From the NCBI GenBank assembly GCA_963205455.1, contig CAUJJL010000094.1:1-64000 (forward strand): 64,000 bases of DNA, in the 5' to 3' direction. The position numbers were made by a program, and so were the translations under genes. Of this stretch, positions 18,738 to 26,652 are shown piece by piece (position 1 is the stretch's first letter; each line of letters starts with the position of its first letter). The stretch is from Verrucomicrobiota bacterium (GTDB lineage Bacteria; Verrucomicrobiota; Verrucomicrobiia; Opitutales; Opitutaceae). The notes beneath the pieces are model-generated. The model had not been told where the DNA came from, made no database searches, and saw nothing but the letters and a program-made list of their open reading frames with translations.

Positions 18738-20153
18738 TCAGATGCGCACTGCTCCGGCAGCCGCGGGATCGAAATCGAACCCCTCGCCAAAAGGCGCGTG
18801 GGAAACGGACTCAACGCTGATCTCGCCGTCACGAACAAGCATCGTCGGCCAGCCGCGACCCGAGCGCACATAGAGGTCGCCGTGATGCTGCAGCACCAGA
18901 TCCTGGACGGTCGATGGCCAGGCTGAGAGGCCGGCAAAGTAGTGATGACCGTTGCGTTCCACGCTCGTGATTCCCAGCGCAGCCTGCACGGCCAGATCCT
19001 GGAGTTGTGAGATGGGGCCCACATTGGAGAGGTCCTCTCCGCTCATCCGCCACGTCTGCTGGGGCTTCGCCTTTCGCAGATACGCAATGTGGCAGGCATT
19101 GAGAAGGCCCTTGAACACACCCTTGCAGTTCTTGTGACTCGTCCCGCAGTAACCCAGCTCAAGAGCACGCGGCAGGCTCTCGAGCGTGGCATCCGATTCG
19201 TCGATGATGATCGGCGGCCGCCCGGGCCAGCGGCTGGCCAGCGCGCCGATTTCATCACTCAACGCGAGATCGCGATGAAACGGCTGCTCGACAAAGAGCA
19301 GCCCGCGACGCAGGGGCTCCAGCCTGGATTCGCCCACGACTCCCTCCCAGAACGTGCGAAACGCGTCCACTGACTTGAACCCCTCGTTTCCATCGAGCGT
19401 GCAAACCCAGCCAGGCGCGGTGCACTTTTCCAGCACCTCAACGATGCGCAGGAGCCGTTCCCGATCGGCGCCACCTCCCACCTTAAGTTTGAAATGCCGA
19501 AGCCCATAGGCCGCGATTCCGGCCTCGAGCGACTGCGGCAGGCCGTCGTCAACGCGGTCGGCGGCCAAGACATCCCTTTCCCACAACGGGTCCACCATGC
19601 CAACGGTATGACGCGCAAAAACATGGCGGGGTGGTGAGGCAGGCAGCCAGTCGCGCGGCGCGGATCCCTTCAAGTCCGAGCGCAGGATACCAAGGTCGAT
19701 GCCGAAGAGGTTGTCGTGGATTGCCGCGGAAAAGGATTTCCGATGTGCACGGCAAAAGGCGTCGATCAAGGCGCGTTCCAACAGGGATGTGCCGAAGTGC
19801 GCGAGCAGCGAGGGAACGCGCCCGGCCTCCGCCCATGCGGACTGGACGCGGTACAGTTCACGCCACCAGTCAAACACCGTCGTGGCACGAATCTCCCCCG
19901 CGGCCGTCATGGCATGCCGGATCACCACAAGCATCTCATCGATCTCCACGCGCGGATCCTTCTGGGGATCCTTCGTGAACCACTTGGGCGGCAGGTGGTC
20001 CGCTGCAACGCCGACTCCGGAAACTCCTCCGGAGAACTCCACACGCACCTGGAGAAATACGTGCGGGAGTTCGGTCATGGTCACGATGCCATATTTGAAC
20101 GGCATGCGCGCATGCAGGTGCGCGCGCCATAGGGAGGATTCAAGAACACGCAT
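18738..20153 (-). CDS. Enolase-superfamily enzyme (mandelate racemase/muconate lactonising type)
   Basis: This 471-residue protein has an N-terminal capping domain and a C-terminal barrel. The catalytic lysine motif is KLK (about residues 222-224, FKLKVGGG). The three metal-ligand positions follow at the ends of successive strands, in TLDGNEG, LFVEQPF and IIDESDA. The next conserved lysine is in SHKNCKGVFK. It should abstract a proton alpha to a carboxylate. The K-x-K pattern points to the muconate lactonising or dipeptide epimerase side, but no substrate can be assigned. The neighbours give no pathway. It stands alone, with a terminator between it and the upstream minus-strand gene. Confidence 0.82.
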   Translation of the reverse strand: MRVLESSLWRAHLHARMPFKYGIVTMTELPHVFLQVRVEFSGGVSGVGVAADHLPPKWFTKDPQKDPRVEIDEMLVVIRHAMTAAGEIRATTVFDWWRELYRVQSAWAEAGRVPSLLAHFGTSLLERALIDAFCRAHRKSFSAAIHDNLFGIDLGILRSDLKGSAPRDWLPASPPRHVFARHTVGMVDPLWERDVLAADRVDDGLPQSLEAGIAAYGLRHFKLKVGGGADRERLLRIVEVLEKCTAPGWVCTLDGNEGFKSVDAFRTFWEGVVGESRLEPLRRGLLFVEQPFHRDLALSDEIGALASRWPGRPPIIIDESDATLESLPRALELGYCGTSHKNCKGVFKGLLNACHIAYLRKAKPQQTWRMSGEDLSNVGPISQLQDLAVQAALGITSVERNGHHYFAGLSAWPSTVQDLVLQHHGDLYVRSGRGWPTMLVRDGEISVESVSHAPFGEGFDFDPAAAGAVRI

Positions 20154-20160
20154 GAATGGA

Positions 20161-20195
20161 AAAGGCCGCCATCAGAAGATGAAAGGCGGCCAGTC
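20161..20195 (-). terminator. Rho-independent terminator of the MuiA-like gene
   Basis: On the minus strand GGCCGCC (20191-20185) pairs with GGCGGCC (20170-20164) around a 14-base loop, followed by TTTT. It lies about 60 bases after the stop of the minus-strand gene ending at 20252 and just before the next minus-strand start at 20153, so it separates two transcription units. Confidence 0.85.
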
Positions 20196-20251
20196 TTTCC
20201 AAGGAAGGGGACTCGGCAAGCACGGTATTCCGTCGTGCCCGGAATTCCCGC

Positions 20252-21961
20252 TCAATCGAGCCCGCTGACCGTGATTTCCGAGGGATAGTCAATGCTGACC
20301 TTCATCGGGAATTCACGCTTCTCGCCGGCCCTCAGGTTCACCCGCCATACGAGCCGCCCCTCTTCGTCGCGCGTGATTTCCTTCAGGCTATCGGCAGCAC
20401 CGATGTCGCGCTCCGCCGGGGTCAGCAGCTTCACGACGATCTTCTCATCGCGTGAAAGCGGCACCGCCTCCTTGAAGACCACCCGCTCTGAGGTTTTCTT
20501 GTTGTTGGCGAGCGTGACGAGAAATTCATAGGTCACGCGACGTCCCTTGCTGGTGAGGCCGGTTTCCTCGGCGAACCGATTGACGAGTCGGCGCTTGACG
20601 GAGATTCCGTCGTCCGCTCCGAACGCGAGGTCGAACTTCTCCCGCGGCATGATGGTTTTCATCGGACTCGTCGCGACAAAACTGTCATCGAGAAAGGTGT
20701 TCACGGGCCCTGCCAGGAACGGGAAGTCGGTCACATTGCTGACAGAGGCGCTGAGAAATGCCGCCTCGATCAGCTTGGGCGTTGATTCGTAGTGGAGTGA
20801 CGCCGACAATTCGGTGCGCGTGATGGGCACCCGCTGGGCGGCATTGTCGCTCGGAAGCGTGACCGGGTTGCTTACGCGAAACGTCGCCCGCGTCGTTCCG
20901 CTTTCGATTGCGGCCATGGCAAACTGCGCGTCCTTCATTTCCTCCTCCGCCTTGTCCGCAAGCGCAGAAGCCTGCGCAACCGCCCCTGCGCGCGATTCGA
21001 ACGCCACCTTTGCACTCGACCGGCCCAGACTCAGGGCGGGGTAGGGCATGGCCCTGTAAACGTCGACGATCCAAGGCGGAAGCGTCGGCGCACCGCCGCC
21101 CTGGCTGGGCCGCGCCGTGGAGAGCGTCAATGCGACGGCGCTCCAATCCTCACCCGTGCCGTTCCTCACCGATCCAAAATACCCCAGCTCAATGATGCGC
21201 TTTTCCGTATTCAACCGCGCATCATAGCTCGGGCTCCAGGAAGCACCGGGAACCGCGTAGGAAAGTGACATGTCAAGACTGCCCGCCGATGCAGCGGACA
21301 CGCGCACCGTGACTGTCTTGAAGCTGCGGGCCGCGGATTGCCGGCTGCGCATGAGATCGAGCTGTGCCTCCAAAGCCGCAGTCTTTGCAGCGAGGTCCTC
21401 CCGCTGCCGCACCACGGTTTCCTGATCGCTGGCAATTCGGGAAAGGTTTTCGAACTGAAACGTGAGCAGTTTCTGCCACTCATCAAAACCAGGTTTCGCG
21501 CCCGAGCCTGCCGCATCGCGGGGCGGGGGAGTTGTCGCTGCGGCCTCGATCCGCGACATCAGTGCGCGCTGCTGGTCGAACAGGGCAAGTCTACCCTTGA
21601 GGTCCGCATCCTGCCGCTGCAACGCCTTCAGTTCCTCCTCGATCGACCGGACTCGCGGATCGATCGTGGCTTCCACATAGGTCTGACGGGCGGTAACGTC
21701 GATCAGCGTGACAGCGGCGGATCCCCGGGCGCTCACCTGGAGCGAGGCATCGAGCAGTCCCGCGGGCAGCCTTTCAAAGACAACATCGGTTTCGCCCGCG
21801 GACAGGGGAGTGTGTGCATGGCGTGTGACGACCGCGCGATCAAGGTAGACCGTCGCCGCCGAGATGCGCGATTCAACGGGCAACGCGGCTGCGAGTGCAC
21901 TCGCCGAAGAGAGTAGGGTGACGACAATTGCCACCCTCATGAATTGGACGGAAGGTTTCAT
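20252..21961 (-). CDS. MuiA-like DUF4140/DUF4139 protein
   Basis: This 569-residue exported protein resembles the mucoidy inhibitor A family. After a signal peptide (VTLLSSASALAAALP) comes the N-terminal DUF4140 part, with ISAATVYLDRAVVTR. A coiled coil follows (about residues 88-130, RSIEEELKALQRQDADLKGR), and then the long beta-rich DUF4139 region, with YAVPGASWSPSYDARLN as its marker. The family's biochemical role is unsettled; the name comes from a capsule phenotype. It diverges from the Gfo/Idh/MocA gene across 228 bases and has its own terminator. Confidence 0.82.
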   Translation of the reverse strand: MKPSVQFMRVAIVVTLLSSASALAAALPVESRISAATVYLDRAVVTRHAHTPLSAGETDVVFERLPAGLLDASLQVSARGSAAVTLIDVTARQTYVEATIDPRVRSIEEELKALQRQDADLKGRLALFDQQRALMSRIEAAATTPPPRDAAGSGAKPGFDEWQKLLTFQFENLSRIASDQETVVRQREDLAAKTAALEAQLDLMRSRQSAARSFKTVTVRVSAASAGSLDMSLSYAVPGASWSPSYDARLNTEKRIIELGYFGSVRNGTGEDWSAVALTLSTARPSQGGGAPTLPPWIVDVYRAMPYPALSLGRSSAKVAFESRAGAVAQASALADKAEEEMKDAQFAMAAIESGTTRATFRVSNPVTLPSDNAAQRVPITRTELSASLHYESTPKLIEAAFLSASVSNVTDFPFLAGPVNTFLDDSFVATSPMKTIMPREKFDLAFGADDGISVKRRLVNRFAEETGLTSKGRRVTYEFLVTLANNKKTSERVVFKEAVPLSRDEKIVVKLLTPAERDIGAADSLKEITRDEEGRLVWRVNLRAGEKREFPMKVSIDYPSEITVSGLD

Positions 21962-22189
21962 GGAAGGAAATATAACAGGTTCTCCCTACAAACGCACGAT
22001 CCGGAGAAATCTTAGGGAATGGAACCGTGCGCTGATTCAACCTTATGAACATCAATCGCCTGAGAAGCAGGCCGGGGCTTATGCGATTTCCTGAAATTCC
22101 CGGTCTTGCACCCACGAAACACCGCAGTTGAAAACACTGATGCCTTGAAAAAACTTCCGGTTTGGCCGTCGCTCGTTCATCGCCCATTT

Positions 22190-23560
22190 ATGAACTCCCA
22201 CACCCCGTTCTCTCGTCGCACATTCCTCAAAACCGCCGGGGCTGTCGGCCTCGCCGCCCCGTTTCTCACCAGGAACCTGATCTCCGCGCCGCCAAGCAAG
22301 ACCCTTCGTCACGCGAGTTTTGGAGCCTCGGGCATGGCTTGGGCGGACATCCGATCAATCTGCAGCAATCCTTTCGTAAAACTCGTTGCCGTGGCTGAGG
22401 TCGATGAGACGAAACTGACTGAGCTCAAGTCGTGGTTCCCGGAGACACGCGTCTATCAGGATTGGCGCGAACTTCTGAGGAAGGAGAAGGACAACATCGA
22501 TTCGGTCAATGTCTCCACCCCGGATCACATGCACGCGCCAATCGCGCTTTCGGCGATGCAGCTCGGCAAGCACGTCTACTGCCAGAAGCCGCTCGCTCAC
22601 GACATCTATGAAACCCGCGTGCTCACCGAATACGCCCGCAGGAAGCGGCTCGTAACGCAGATGGGCATCCAGATCCACTCCGAAAAGGTCTACCGTCAGG
22701 CGGTCGCAATCGTGCATAGCGGAGTGATCGGCAAGATCCGCGAGGTGCACACGTGGAGCAACAAGAAGTGGGGCGATGTCGGAGCGCCTCCTGTCCACGG
22801 GGACCCCGTCCCGTCGACGTTCAGGTGGGACCTTTGGCTGGGCGTATGCGAGGACCGGCCCTACGTCGGCAACGAGTACTATCATCCCAGCAACTGGCGG
22901 CGGCGGCTCGATTTCGGCACAGGAACGTTCGGCGACATGGGATGTCACATTTTCGACCCTGTCTTCGAGGCGCTCGATCTGACCGCCCCGCAATCGGTGC
23001 GCTCGGAAGGTCCGTCTCCCGACCGCTGGAACTGGTCGACGGATGCCCGCATCCATTACATTTTTCCCGGCACACGTTTCACCGAGGGGAAAACGGTTCC
23101 GATCACGTGGTACGATGGGGATCAGCGTCCCCCCGCGGAAATTCTGGCGCTCGTCGAGGGCACCCAGGAAGCGGTCGGTGACACCGCCGGAAATCGAAAG
23201 AGCATCTTCGGACAGGGTTCGATTCTCATTGGCACGAAGGGTGTGCTCCACGTTCCTCATATCAATACGCCCCGGCTGTTTCCCCGCGCACAGTTCAAGG
23301 ATTACGTGCTGCCGAACGAAAAGGGCGCGCACCACTGGACGCAATGGGCCGAAGCCTGCCTCAACGGATCAGCGACGAGCGCAGGTTTCGATTACTCGGG
23401 CCCTCTGACCGAGGCCGTCCTCCTCGGCAGCGTGGCGGTGCGCTTTCATCAGACCACGCTGAACTGGAATGCAAAAAAGCTCCGCTTCGACAACGTGAAG
23501 GAAGCGAACCGTCACCTGCGCAAAACCTACCGCAAAGGCTGGGAAGTCGCAGGCCTGTAG
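22190..23560 (+). CDS. Tat-exported Gfo/Idh/MocA-family oxidoreductase
   Basis: This is an NAD(P)-dependent oxidoreductase of the Gfo/Idh/MocA family, 456 residues from ATG 22190. The N-terminus is a twin-arginine signal, SRRTFLKTAGAVGLAAP, so the folded enzyme is exported with its cofactor. The upstream in-frame start is rejected because it would bury this signal. The Rossmann region starts at LRHASFGASGMA. The usual EKP catalytic motif reads QKP in HVYCQKPLAHD. This variant is often seen in exported planctomycete and verrucomicrobial members. Sugar or sugar-acid substrates are likely for the family; none can be named here. It converges on a ROK gene across a hairpin repeat. Confidence 0.88.
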   Translation: MNSHTPFSRRTFLKTAGAVGLAAPFLTRNLISAPPSKTLRHASFGASGMAWADIRSICSNPFVKLVAVAEVDETKLTELKSWFPETRVYQDWRELLRKEKDNIDSVNVSTPDHMHAPIALSAMQLGKHVYCQKPLAHDIYETRVLTEYARRKRLVTQMGIQIHSEKVYRQAVAIVHSGVIGKIREVHTWSNKKWGDVGAPPVHGDPVPSTFRWDLWLGVCEDRPYVGNEYYHPSNWRRRLDFGTGTFGDMGCHIFDPVFEALDLTAPQSVRSEGPSPDRWNWSTDARIHYIFPGTRFTEGKTVPITWYDGDQRPPAEILALVEGTQEAVGDTAGNRKSIFGQGSILIGTKGVLHVPHINTPRLFPRAQFKDYVLPNEKGAHHWTQWAEACLNGSATSAGFDYSGPLTEAVLLGSVAVRFHQTTLNWNAKKLRFDNVKEANRHLRKTYRKGWEVAGL

Positions 23561-23587
23561 TTGTACAGCGCATCGTCCGCCCACCTT

Positions 23588-23647
23588 GGAGAGGCACGCG
23601 TCGTCGTGCCCGGGTTCGCGCTCCGCACGACAACGCGTGCCCCTCCC
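23588..23647. repeat. Long inverted repeat (REP-like) between convergent genes
   Basis: The arms 23588-23609 and 23625-23647 can form a stem of about 22 bp with two wobble mismatches and a 15-base loop. The core reads GGCACGCGTCGTCGTGCC. The left arm plus CCCGG recurs with 24 of 26 matches at 48133-48158. It lies between the convergent Gfo/Idh/MocA and ROK genes, where it could act as a two-way terminator or be a mobile-type extragenic palindrome. Confidence 0.75.
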
Positions 23648-23707
23648 GAGGTGCTTGCGGGAAATCCAGGCAGGAGGAAGCGCGCGCGCGTTGATCGGGC
23701 GGAAGAA

Positions 23708-24760
23708 TCAACCCCCGCGTGCCTTGCGTTGCTCGGTGTAGAGCGAAACCAGCGCGGCGCCGATGGCCTGTGACAACTCGCCGAGTGTAGCCTCGACGAT
23801 TTTGATGTTCTTTCGTTGTCCGGGGAAAAGGTAGGGGCGGGCTGCGGCACGAATGCCGTCGAGATACCGGGCGCGGAATTCAGGTGTCGTGGACTCGGGG
23901 TCGATCAGGCCTCCGCCGATCACAAAGAACTCCGGGTCAAGCGACACTGCGAGAGCGGCGACATGGAGACCCAGCGCTTTGGCCTGGAGGTCGAATATTT
24001 CCAAGGCGAGCGGATCTCCCTTTTGCGCGCGCGTGCGAAGGGAGAGCACCTTTTCCTTGGTTGAAGCTGTCGACGTGGCGAGTTCGTGCTGCGGATATTT
24101 CTTGAGAATATCCCCAAGCAGTTGAGGCAGACCGGAAATCGTGGAATAGGCTTCAATGCAACCCCAGTCGCGGCCGCAGCCGCAGCGGTACGGACGCAGC
24201 CCGAGCAAGTGAAGCGGCACTGGCATGTGACCCGCCTCCATTCCGGCGAAATTATCGCCATCCAGCGGAAATCCGTGAGGATCAACGTAGGCACAACCAA
24301 GGCCTGAGCCCGGGGCAAGCATCACGACGCCCGCCTTCTTGTTGCCGCGCACGCGCGCCGCCTCCGCAACTCCACCATAGTTGCCGTCGTTGCCGACAAT
24401 CAACGGAATCGACCGGCCGGCCTTGGCCGCGAGTGCGGCGCTATAGTCGGCATGAAAATTCCAGCCTGCAAACGCATCCGGCAGGTTCGCGGACTTGTCG
24501 AGCACTCCATAACTTTGATACGGCCCGGGTATCGCCAGACCGACGCCGCGAACCTGGTCCCAGGAGAGATTGTTGTCCGCAAGGAAGCCGACCACACCTT
24601 CGACCCATCCTGCAATGACAGCTGCAGTGCCCGCCTGGGAATTGGTCGAGCTCTGCCGCAGCTTGTGCGAGATGATCGAACCGTCAGCGCGCACCCCGCC
24701 AGTCTTGGAAGTGGTCGCACCGCTGTCCGTGCCAATATGGATGCCGTCGGAATTGCTCAT
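23708..24760 (-). CDS. ROK-family sugar kinase/regulator-like protein
   Basis: This is an ATP-dependent sugar kinase of the ROK family, 350 residues. The N-terminal phosphate-1 motif is IGTDSGATTSKTGG. The substrate segment NDGNYGGVAEA and the glycine-rich GSGLGCAYVD follow. The zinc site reads CGCGRDWGCIEAY (C-x-C-G-x-x-x-C-x-E). There is no N-terminal helix-turn-helix, so it is a kinase rather than a repressor. It phosphorylates a hexose, possibly glucose. It lies alone on minus, upstream of no obvious sugar operon. Confidence 0.9.
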   Translation of the reverse strand: MSNSDGIHIGTDSGATTSKTGGVRADGSIISHKLRQSSTNSQAGTAAVIAGWVEGVVGFLADNNLSWDQVRGVGLAIPGPYQSYGVLDKSANLPDAFAGWNFHADYSAALAAKAGRSIPLIVGNDGNYGGVAEAARVRGNKKAGVVMLAPGSGLGCAYVDPHGFPLDGDNFAGMEAGHMPVPLHLLGLRPYRCGCGRDWGCIEAYSTISGLPQLLGDILKKYPQHELATSTASTKEKVLSLRTRAQKGDPLALEIFDLQAKALGLHVAALAVSLDPEFFVIGGGLIDPESTTPEFRARYLDGIRAAARPYLFPGQRKNIKIVEATLGELSQAIGAALVSLYTEQRKARGG

Positions 24761-24875
24761 AGGTAGGGGCTTGAATCGTTTCCTGTCGCCGGGCTGCGGT
24801 CAATTCCGGAGGTCAAGGCCGGGACGAACGTGACGGCCGGGTTGCACAGGGCGTGAATGCGCATAGCTTGCAGGC

Positions 24876-24901
24876 GGGGTGGCGTCGATCCGCGCCACCC
24901 C
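24876..24901 (-). terminator. Hairpin at the end of the ketosynthase/ACP cluster
   Basis: GGGGTGGCG (24876-24884) pairs perfectly with CGCCACCCC (24893-24901) around an 8-base loop. It lies about 35 bases after the last stop of the minus-strand cluster. No T run follows, so termination is probable but not certain. Confidence 0.5.
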
Positions 24902-24936
24902 GAAGGCGTCGGAGTCCTTCCCCCTTTGGCGTACTT

Positions 24937-25215
24937 CTACAACGCTCTCCAGTGTTCGATGTCGCGAGAGCTGAAATCGCATCCGGCGATTCGCAGGCGG
25001 AGGGGTTGCCGGGGGTTCCAAGGATAGTCCGGCGCGGCTGCCAGTTCGAGCACGCCTTCGACCGAGGTGAACTGGCCGCCGCGAAATGAAACAGCGACAC
25101 GCCTACCCAGGGGCATGCCCCAGACGCGGGCAATTTCATCGCGCATCTCCGGTGGCGCTTCAGGCGCCACGCTGAAGGTGGTTTCCAGAGGCAGATGCGT
25201 TTGGTGTTCAGACAT
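24937..25215 (-). CDS. Small unknown protein, last gene of ketosynthase cluster
   Basis: This is a 92-residue protein starting MSEHQTHLPLETTF (an upstream ATG at 25227 is possible). The sequence is soluble, with no signal or membrane helix. It reads like a compact beta-rich domain with RRVAVSFRGGQF and PLRLRIAGCDFSS. I do not recognise a family. It lies 105 bases after the acyltransferase gene on the same strand, before a hairpin, so it is probably the last gene of the lipid cluster. A role as an accessory or dehydratase-like partner would be a guess. Confidence 0.6.
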   Translation of the reverse strand: MSEHQTHLPLETTFSVAPEAPPEMRDEIARVWGMPLGRRVAVSFRGGQFTSVEGVLELAAAPDYPWNPRQPLRLRIAGCDFSSRDIEHWRAL

Positions 25216-25320
25216 TGGGTGCTTCAACTGCCAGCGAAGGCTCCGATATGTGCGAGCAAAAGGGTAATGTCACATCCCAACTACCAGAAGCAAGATGACT
25301 CCGGCGGTCCCGGACACGAC

Positions 25321-26226
25321 TCAATTCTCCTTTGCCACGGGATTGAGCGGAATGTAGTTGAACCACAGATACGGGTGATTGCGGACCAATGACTCCAGCA
25401 GCGCGAGGACAGACTGGAAATGTCCTCGTGCGGCCTCGAGAAGCTGTTCCCGCGGCTGATTCGGATCAGGGTGAAAGACTGAGGACGAAAAGACCTGGAT
25501 GCGGCCGGGATCCGACTTGGGGATTGCGATACAGAAGACAACGGGGCGCTGGAACAGGATGGCGAGATGGTAAATCGTGAAGGGAAACAGACGGCGCCCG
25601 TTCAGGAAATTGAACGCCTCCGTGCGTGCACTGTGATCGACGCGATCGCATTTCAGCGCCACGGAGCGTCCCGCCTCTATCGCACCTTTCAGCGCGAACA
25701 GCAGCTCGCGCGGGTCGTTGACCCATAGATAGGAAACCTTGTCGCCGAAGCGTTCGCCCAGCAGGCGCGTGTCCTCTGAATTCTCCACCTGCAACCGCAG
25801 GATCGAAACCCGCTGATCGCGGTCGCTGAGCAGGTAACCGAGCAGGTCAGAACTTCCGAAATGAAACGTGCCGAACAGGGCGGGTTTTCCAGAACCCACA
25901 AGCGCGTTGAAGTCGTCCGCATGCGCAGGCTCAAGATCGCAGCGGATGGGCGCTCCGGTCCCCGTGCGGAGCTTGACCATCAGAAAATCCATGAAGGCCG
26001 AAAAGTGCGTGTACACCTCGATGACACGGGGGCGGCGATCGAAAACGACAGATAGATATTCCTGTGAGGCGCAGCGCTGCCTCGGCATGCGCGCAAGTGC
26101 GATCCACGTCCCAGCAGACATCACCAGTTGGAAAAGCCAGCGCGGCCACCAGCGATCCGCCCAAAGGAGGAATCCATAGCCCCAGCCTGGGCCGGGATTG
26201 CGGAGCTTGGCAGGCGGGGCAGTCAC
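25321..26226 (-). CDS. LpxL/HtrB-like acyltransferase
   Basis: This 301-residue protein fits the lysophospholipid/lipid A acyltransferase group (LABLAT). The catalytic H-x4-D/E region reads GTFHFGSSDLLGY, where HFGSSD has His and Asp at the expected spacing. Other signs are the N-terminal hydrophobic segment WLFQLVMSAGTWIALARM, LKCDRVDHS, and the C-terminal PYLWFNYIP (compare the family's P-x-x-WxW or HxRF-like end). In aryl-polyene clusters such an enzyme moves the finished chain to a lipid. Here it follows an ACP gene after a 16-base gap, which supports an ACP-linked donor. Confidence 0.78.
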   Translation of the reverse strand: MTAPPAKLRNPGPGWGYGFLLWADRWWPRWLFQLVMSAGTWIALARMPRQRCASQEYLSVVFDRRPRVIEVYTHFSAFMDFLMVKLRTGTGAPIRCDLEPAHADDFNALVGSGKPALFGTFHFGSSDLLGYLLSDRDQRVSILRLQVENSEDTRLLGERFGDKVSYLWVNDPRELLFALKGAIEAGRSVALKCDRVDHSARTEAFNFLNGRRLFPFTIYHLAILFQRPVVFCIAIPKSDPGRIQVFSSSVFHPDPNQPREQLLEAARGHFQSVLALLESLVRNHPYLWFNYIPLNPVAKEN

Positions 26227-26242
26227 TCCCAGACAACCAACG

Positions 26243-26512
26243 TCACACCTTGCTGCCAGGCCGTGAACGAATGAAGGCCGCGATCGTTTGCACGCTGGCG
26301 AGCGCGTTGCGCGATTCCTCGCTGTTGCCGATCTTTATCCCAAACTCCTTTTCGAGAGCCAGAACGAGTTCAAGCGCGTCGATCGAATCGAGTCCAAAAC
26401 GCGGCGAACCAATCAACGGCTCATCGTCAGGAATGTCCTCCGGCCTGACATCCTCCAGCTTGAGCGTGGCGACAATCAAGGTCTTGAGGCGGAGGAGAAG
26501 CGGATCGGACAT
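26243..26512 (-). CDS. Acyl carrier protein 1
   Basis: This 89-residue carrier protein starts at MSDPLLLRLK (two more residues if ATG 26518 is used). The phosphopantetheine serine is S43 in FGLDSIDALELV. Acidic helices follow, as in all ACPs. It has the length of a discrete type II ACP. It lies between the ketosynthase (141 bases upstream) and the acyltransferase. It likely carries an intermediate of the local pathway, not general fatty acid synthesis, since no fab genes are near. Confidence 0.9.
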   Translation of the reverse strand: MSDPLLLRLKTLIVATLKLEDVRPEDIPDDEPLIGSPRFGLDSIDALELVLALEKEFGIKIGNSEESRNALASVQTIAAFIRSRPGSKV

Positions 26513-26652
26513 GTTCAATCATGCAGTGGGGCAGATTATCCGCCTGGTGGCAACGGCGCGATGCATGCCCGTTTGTCGAGGAGGAGTGGGGGTCATCGCG
26601 CCACTCCATGAATTCCGTCGGCAGGGCTCGATGCACCCCAGGCCCCAATCGA

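Noticed and set aside
22355..23344. 329-codon minus-strand open frame over the Gfo/Idh/MocA gene
   Set aside because: Shadow of a well-supported gene; the protein has no domain pattern.
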